A stretch of 18,828 nt of DNA from Collinsella sp. AF02-46-1. GTDB lineage: Bacteria; Actinomycetota; Coriobacteriia; Coriobacteriales; Coriobacteriaceae. Below are positions 14,885 through 18,828 of this stretch, in pieces (the first letter of the stretch is position 1; each line of letters starts with the position of its first letter). Under the pieces are notes generated by a model that was not told the origin of the DNA, searched no databases, and worked only from the letters and a program-made list of their open reading frames with translations. The stretch spans positions 4,159-22,986 of the forward strand of contig CAKXKM010000023.1 of assembly GCA_934876235.1 (NCBI GenBank). The letters run 5' to 3'. The translations under genes and the position numbers were made by a program.

Positions 14885-14951
14885 AGTTGCGGTGGAATAG
14901 AGACTGTTTGCCCGGTTTATTGGTCTCAACAGTCCCTATTTCACCGCAACT
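14885..14951. repeat. Long near-perfect palindrome after the MFS gene
   Basis: Arms 14885-14908 and 14928-14951, 24 nt each, match as reverse complements at 22 of 24 positions, with a 19-nt loop. On the plus strand one of the two exceptions is a G-U wobble and the other an A-C mismatch. TTATTTT follows the right arm on the plus strand, so it may terminate the MFS transcript. The length and near-symmetry also fit a REP-like or miniature mobile element. Confidence 0.7.
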
Positions 14952-14981
14952 TATTTTGGGGGAGGGGATGCGCGGCGGGCA

Positions 14982-14987
14982 TACAAT
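14982..14987 (+). promoter_or_regulatory. Possible -10 box of the GH13 gene
   Basis: TACAAT lies 36 nt before the GH13 start. No good -35 is visible at 16-18 nt upstream; TTGGGG at 14956-14961 is 20 nt away. Confidence 0.3.
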
Positions 14988-15023
14988 GGATGGCGTTGCG
15001 TGAAAGATTGCCGGGAGGTTGCT

Positions 15024-16400
15024 ATGTGGGCATACGAGACGACGTTCTATCAGATCTATCCGCTGGGCTTTTGCGGAGCTCCGCGCGAAAACGCCGCGCC
15101 CGTTGCCGAGGATGAACTCGCCCAGGCTGCCAACGCCGCGCCTAACCCCGATGCTCCCATTATGAAAATCGCCCAATGGGCCGACTACCTGCAGGAACTC
15201 GGCGTTGGCGCTGTGCTCATCAACCCGCCGCTCGAATCCGACAGCCACGGTTACGACACGCGCAGCCTGCGCCATATCGACCGTCGCCTGGGTGGGGATG
15301 CCGACTTTGCCGCCGTGTGCGAGACACTGCATGCCCATGGCATCCGTGTGGTGCTTGATGCCGTCTTCAACCATGTCGGTCGCGGCTTTTGGGCCTTCCG
15401 CGATGTTCAGGAGCGCAAGTGGGACTCGCCCTACAAGGACTGGTTCCACATCAGCTTTGACGGTGACTCGTGCTACGGCGACGGCTTTTGGTACGAGGGC
15501 TGGGAGGGCCATTTTGAGCTTGTGAAGCTCAACCTGCAAAACCCCGCCGTGGTCGATTACCTGCTCGAGTCCGTGCGCCGTTGGGCTGACGTGTTTGGCG
15601 TCGACGGCCTGCGCCTGGACGTTGCCTATATGCTCGACCGCGACTTCATGCGTCGTCTGCATACCTTTACCCGCGAGCTCAAGCCCGATTTTGTGCTGAT
15701 CGGCGAGACGCTCCACGGCGACTACAACCAGATCGTCAACGACGAGATGCTCGACTCCTGCACCAACTACGAGTGCTACAAGGGCCTGTACTCCAGCTTT
15801 AACTCGGTCAACATGTTCGAGATCGCCCATTCGCTGCACCGCCAGTTTGGCGGCGACCCGTGGTGCATCTACCGCGGCAAACACCTGCTGTCGTTTGTCG
15901 ACAACCACGACGTGCCGCGCCTGGCAAGCATCCTCACCGACAAGTCGTGCCTGCGTCCCGCCTATGGCATGCTCTTTGGCATGCCAGGCATTCCGTGTGT
16001 CTACTATGGCAGCGAGTGGGGGATTGCTGGCGAAAAGGGCGGCCCCGATGGCGACTGGGCGCTGCGCCCTGCGCTCGATGAGCCTGCGCCCAACGAGCTG
16101 ACGGCCTTCATCAAGCAGCTCGCGCACCTGCGCTCGACAGACGGTGCGGCGGCACGCGCTCTCAACTACGGCGCGTACCGCAACGTGGTGATCCAGAACA
16201 AGCAGCTGCTGTTCGAGCGTGCCTGCGACGACGCGACGGTGCTCGTGGCGGTGAACGCCGTGGGCGAGCCTTACACCTTTGGCGCCGGCGAGCTCAATGG
16301 GTCCTTTGTCGACCTGCTGGCCGACGGCGCGCCCACGGTTGAGCTGACGGGTGCCCTTGAGCTTGCGCCCTACGAGGTGCGTTATCTGCTGAGGGCCTAG
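15024..16400 (+). CDS. GH13 alpha-amylase-family glycosidase
   Basis: 458 residues, cytoplasmic, with no signal peptide. All four GH13 conserved regions are present: I DAVFNH (112-117), II GLRLDVA (195-201) with nucleophile Asp199, III IGETLHG (226-232) with acid Glu228, and IV FVDNHD (291-296) with Asp296. A short C-terminal beta domain ends the protein. It opens with ETTFYQIYPLGFCGAPRENA, as in intracellular gut-bacterial GH13 enzymes that cleave short maltodextrins. It has no obvious carbohydrate-binding module and no N-terminal CBM34-type domain, unlike neopullulanases. The start ATG is chosen for GGGAGG (15013-15018) 5 nt upstream; an in-frame GTG at 15000 lacks one. The exact linkage cleaved is not shown. 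A DNA glycosylase gene starts 3 nt after its stop. Confidence 0.92.
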   Translation: MWAYETTFYQIYPLGFCGAPRENAAPVAEDELAQAANAAPNPDAPIMKIAQWADYLQELGVGAVLINPPLESDSHGYDTRSLRHIDRRLGGDADFAAVCETLHAHGIRVVLDAVFNHVGRGFWAFRDVQERKWDSPYKDWFHISFDGDSCYGDGFWYEGWEGHFELVKLNLQNPAVVDYLLESVRRWADVFGVDGLRLDVAYMLDRDFMRRLHTFTRELKPDFVLIGETLHGDYNQIVNDEMLDSCTNYECYKGLYSSFNSVNMFEIAHSLHRQFGGDPWCIYRGKHLLSFVDNHDVPRLASILTDKSCLRPAYGMLFGMPGIPCVYYGSEWGIAGEKGGPDGDWALRPALDEPAPNELTAFIKQLAHLRSTDGAAARALNYGAYRNVVIQNKQLLFERACDDATVLVAVNAVGEPYTFGAGELNGSFVDLLADGAPTVELTGALELAPYEVRYLLRA

Positions 16401-16403
16401 GCC

Positions 16404-16967
16404 ATGGCTGCGTCCGACGAGGGCTATCAACATATTGAGCATGGGTTTGAACCCGTGTTTGACGAGCGCTCGAGCGTTTTGGTGCTAGGGTCGTTTCCCT
16501 CGGTGCTCTCGCGTGCCAATGCCTTCTACTATGGCAATCCGCAGAACCGCTTTTGGCGCGTGATGGCCGCGTGCCTCGGAGTGCCTGTGCCGCCCAACGA
16601 GGGCGACCCTTTGGCGGACAGCGAGCCCGCGACGCTCGACGCCTCAATTGCCGCCAAGCGATCCATGCTGCTGAACGGCGGCGTGGCTCTGTGGGATGTG
16701 ATCGAGAGCTGTGACATTAAGGGCTCGAGCGACGCGAGCATTCGTAACGTTGTGCCGGCACATATCGAGTGCATTACCGACGCAGCTCCCATTGAGCAGG
16801 TGATATGCAACGGTGGTACGGCTGGCCGGCTCTACAAGCGCTATCTACAAGAACGCACCGGGCTGCCCGCCATCGTCCTGCCCTCGACAAGTCCTGCCAA
16901 TGCGGCTTGGCGTCTGGAGCGCCTTGTCGAGCGCTGGCGCGAGGCAGTTGACTGGGCTGCTCTCTAA
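16404..16967 (+). CDS. DNA-deoxyinosine (hypoxanthine) glycosylase, uracil-DNA glycosylase superfamily
   Basis: 187 residues. Family motifs: VLGSFPSVLSR (27-37), FYYGNPQNRFWRVM (41-54), LLNGGVALWDVIESC (89-103) and LPSTSPANAAW (159-169), the pattern of the HDG branch (UDG family 6), which removes hypoxanthine from deaminated adenine in DNA. NPQNRFW occupies the catalytic loop; in HDG enzymes an Asn takes the place of the usual UDG Asp. GAGGG (16391-16395), inside the end of the GH13 gene, serves as the ribosome site 8 nt before the ATG, so the two genes form an operon although their functions look unrelated. The stop lies one base from the stop of the convergent gene at 16969. Confidence 0.85.
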   Translation: MAASDEGYQHIEHGFEPVFDERSSVLVLGSFPSVLSRANAFYYGNPQNRFWRVMAACLGVPVPPNEGDPLADSEPATLDASIAAKRSMLLNGGVALWDVIESCDIKGSSDASIRNVVPAHIECITDAAPIEQVICNGGTAGRLYKRYLQERTGLPAIVLPSTSPANAAWRLERLVERWREAVDWAAL

Positions 16968-16968
16968 T

Positions 16969-17628
16969 TTAGATATTTGATTGAGCATGGGCGCCGAGGC
17001 GTTTGATGATGGTGCGCCAGATCGGCGCGGGCAGCGCGGGCTCGACACGCACCATGCCGTCGACGTCGACACCATCGGCATTGCCGCCGCCAAGCAGCTG
17101 GGCGTGCTCAACCGAGCAGCCCATGCGCACGGCACCCACCAGCTTATCCATCGCTTCGGAAAACGGCCGACGCAGCAGTCCCATGCGTGGGGAGTGGCGA
17201 AGCGCTGCGATGCCGCTGCCGGTGCAGGCGATAACGCCGCCGCACCACGTTAGCCTACGGAGTTCGCAAGCTTGGCGCAGGCGCTCGATGAGCATGCGCG
17301 CCCCCTCGGTACGCTCGTAGATGGCCTGAACGACGACATAGACGCGCGTCCCCGTATCGCCAAAGCGATTGAGTGCCTTCTCGATGTCTGTCATTGCCTC
17401 GTCATCGGGCATATCCTCAACGGCGAGCACGATGCCATCGGCGGTATCGGCGCTATTCGCCTTCAAGTCGACTGGATGGGGGAGTGCGGTGCCGGAAAGC
17501 TGCGCATAGGCTGCGATGGCATCCTGAAGGTCCCAGAGCAAAAACTCAAGATCGGCGCTATCGGGAATACTGACAAACGCGATGCTATGCAGTGTTTTTG
17601 GTACATCGCCGCGTGCGGTCGTCTCCAT
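16969..17628 (-). CDS. Unknown protein, flavodoxin-fold/NADPH-dependent FMN-reductase-like
   Basis: 219 residues. I do not recognise a precise family. The pattern of strands and helices resembles a degenerate flavodoxin-like fold: HSIAFVSIPDS, DTADGIVLAVEDMPDDEAM, GTRVYVVVQAIYERTEGARM, and LTWCGGVIACTGSGIAAL, the last two similar to NAD(P)H/FMN reductase-like proteins where a WxGGxxxGxGGM segment follows the third strand. The canonical N-terminal phosphate loop (SPRKxGN-type) is missing, so flavin binding is doubtful. There is no signal peptide; the C-terminal part (191-219) could contact a membrane or partner but is not a TM helix. AGGAGG (17633-17638) is 4 nt before the ATG. It runs divergently from the aminotransferase across 93 nt and converges on the DNA glycosylase with a 1-nt gap. 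Confidence 0.7.
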   Translation of the reverse strand: METTARGDVPKTLHSIAFVSIPDSADLEFLLWDLQDAIAAYAQLSGTALPHPVDLKANSADTADGIVLAVEDMPDDEAMTDIEKALNRFGDTGTRVYVVVQAIYERTEGARMLIERLRQACELRRLTWCGGVIACTGSGIAALRHSPRMGLLRRPFSEAMDKLVGAVRMGCSVEHAQLLGGGNADGVDVDGMVRVEPALPAPIWRTIIKRLGAHAQSNI

Positions 17629-17721
17629 GCCGCCTCCTTTCCGGTCGGTTTCCGTTTAGGTTACACCGTATGACGGCGCTCCGCCGCGCTATCCTAGTGC
17701 AACCCTCACGAAAGGAATGCC

Positions 17722-18828
17722 ATGCGTCTGCCCATGAATACCTCGCTTGCCACGCTCAAGCCCTCCGGCATCCGTCGGATTAACGCACTCGCCGCGCAGC
17801 ATCCGGGATGCATTGCGCTTGCGCTCGGTGAGCCCGATTTTCCCACGCCCGATGTGGTTAGCGCCGAGGTGACTGCTTCGTTGGACCGCGGCGACACGCA
17901 CTATCCGCCCAACAACGGTCGCCCCGCCCTGCGCGAGGCACTGTCCGAATATATGGGTGACGCGGGCCTGGCGTTTTCCGCCGATGAGGTCATCCTGACC
18001 GACGGCGCGACCGAGGCCCTGTCGGCAACATTTATGGCTATGCTCAACCCCGGCGACGAGGTCATTATCCCCACGCCCGCCTTTGGCCTGTACGAGAGCA
18101 TTGTCGTGGCCAACCACGCCAAGGCGGTCTTCTTGGATACGGAGCCTGCGCAATTTCAGATTGACGAGGATGCGCTTCGCGCCTGTGTGACCCCGGCGAC
18201 CAAGGCCATCGTCATCTGCTCGCCCAACAATCCCACGGGTTGCATCCTCGACACGGCATCGCTCGACGCCGTGGCGCGCGTGGCAGAGCAGGCGGGCATC
18301 TACGTAGTCTGCGACGACGTATACAACCGTCTGGTCTATGTGGATGGCTACGAGCTCTTTGCCCAGCGCCACCCGGAGCTGCGCGACCAGACGGTGGTCA
18401 TCGAGAGCTTCTCCAAGCCCTGGGCCATGACCGGCTGGCGCTTGGGCTGGCTCGCAGCCGCAGCCCCCGTCATCGCCGAGATCGCAAAGGCTCACCAATA
18501 CTTAGTATCGAGTGCTGTCTCCTTCGAAATGGACGCCGCAGCCCGAGCCCTGACCGTCGACCCAACCCCCATGCTCAAAGTCTACCGAGCCCGCCGCGAA
18601 CGCGTACTCGCAGCCTTAAACGCCATGGGCCTCGACGTAGTAGAGCCCGCAGGAGCCTTCTACACTTTCCCGAGCATCAAAAAGTTCGGCCTAACCAGCG
18701 AAGACTTCTGCATCAAAGCCATCAAAGAGGCCAACGTAGCCCTAGTCCCGGGCGACTGCTTCGGAACCGAAGGTCACATCCGCCTAAGCTACTGCGTCTC
18801 CGACCAAGATCTGGACGAAGGCCTAAAT
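17722..18828 (+). CDS. Pyridoxal-phosphate aminotransferase class I/II, 3' end outside window
   Basis: 369 residues are inside the window and only some 15-25 should be missing. Fold type I motifs: LALGEPDFPTPD (33-44), NNGRPALREAL (64-74), DGATEALSATF (94-104), SPNNPTG (167-173), CDDVY (197-201) with Asp198 for the PLP ring nitrogen, SFSKPWAMTGWRLGW (229-243) with Schiff-base Lys232, and HIRLSY (352-357) with Arg354 for the substrate carboxylate. It resembles aspartate/aromatic-type (subgroup I-gamma) aminotransferases; the amino donor is not decidable. The start ATG has AAGGA (17712-17716) 5 nt upstream; a second in-frame ATG lies at 17734. A TATCCT box at 17690-17695 may be its -10. The codon choice changes markedly after about 18490 although the protein motifs remain intact. 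Confidence 0.93.
   Translation, partial: MRLPMNTSLATLKPSGIRRINALAAQHPGCIALALGEPDFPTPDVVSAEVTASLDRGDTHYPPNNGRPALREALSEYMGDAGLAFSADEVILTDGATEALSATFMAMLNPGDEVIIPTPAFGLYESIVVANHAKAVFLDTEPAQFQIDEDALRACVTPATKAIVICSPNNPTGCILDTASLDAVARVAEQAGIYVVCDDVYNRLVYVDGYELFAQRHPELRDQTVVIESFSKPWAMTGWRLGWLAAAAPVIAEIAKAHQYLVSSAVSFEMDAAARALTVDPTPMLKVYRARRERVLAALNAMGLDVVEPAGAFYTFPSIKKFGLTSEDFCIKAIKEANVALVPGDCFGTEGHIRLSYCVSDQDLDEGLN

Noticed and set aside
14883..16442. Minus-strand open frame of about 519 codons opposite the GH13 gene
   Set aside because: It mirrors a gene with all GH13 catalytic motifs and starts inside the next gene, with Val/Ala/Gln/His-rich antisense composition.
1..18828. tRNA, rRNA, CRISPR array, insertion sequence or prophage
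   Set aside because: No cloverleaf-like GGTTCGAATCC segment, no spaced direct repeats, no transposase or phage proteins were seen on either strand by reading; a tRNAscan or Rfam search could still find small RNAs that I missed.

Overview
The window looks like a chromosomal segment of a high-GC gut actinobacterium of the class Coriobacteriia, most likely Collinsella or a close relative. This is inferred from the G/C-rich third codon positions, strong GGAGG-type ribosome binding sites, GTG starts and the style of the encoded proteins; no rRNA or other marker confirms it. It reads as ordinary core and metabolic chromosome. I saw no tRNA, rRNA, transposase, phage gene or CRISPR array.

Layout. 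Positions 1-9552 are almost entirely minus strand. From high to low coordinates they carry: a stand-alone glucose-type PTS EIIA; asparaginyl-tRNA synthetase (asnS, GTG start); a WYL-domain regulator; a three-gene ABC importer of the TrpXYZ type (lipoprotein, permease, ATPase); an MscS-family channel; and a two-gene unit of a ParB-like/BMP fusion protein and a metallophosphoesterase that runs off the left edge. From 9799 the plus strand dominates: an alpha/beta hydrolase, a small all-beta protein, a FeoA-FeoB fusion for ferrous iron uptake, an MFS exporter of the SotB type, a GH13 glycosidase, a hypoxanthine/deoxyinosine-type DNA glycosylase, then a convergent minus-strand flavodoxin-fold-like protein, and finally a class I/II aminotransferase cut by the right edge.

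Transcription signals are unusually legible. Hairpins close most units: 2306-2344, 3211-3250, 3266-3306, 7327-7358, 8920-8951, 13590-13624, and probably 14885-14951. Two stop codons (mechanosensitive channel and ABC ATPase) are built into the A-rich foot of their own terminator stem. A perfect 24-bp palindrome lies between the ABC binding protein and its permease, and a 24-bp near-perfect one follows the MFS gene; neither is a textbook terminator, and both may be dispersed palindromic repeats.

How the genes fit together. The ABC cassette is a complete importer for a small ligand, by family an aromatic amino acid or similar, with a WYL regulator directly upstream on the same strand. EIIA and the GH13 enzyme point to sugar use. 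FeoAB imports Fe(II), and GGTTA/GGTAA-type repeats in its leader could be a DtxR-family iron operator.

The best candidate for something undescribed is the 1-2249 unit. A cytoplasmic protein joins a ParB-like fold to a BMP/PnrA nucleoside-binding domain with no signal peptide, and it is translationally coupled (ATGA overlap) to a phosphoesterase whose first metal motif is altered. This could be an intracellular nucleoside- or nucleotide-responsive module; that function is inference only.
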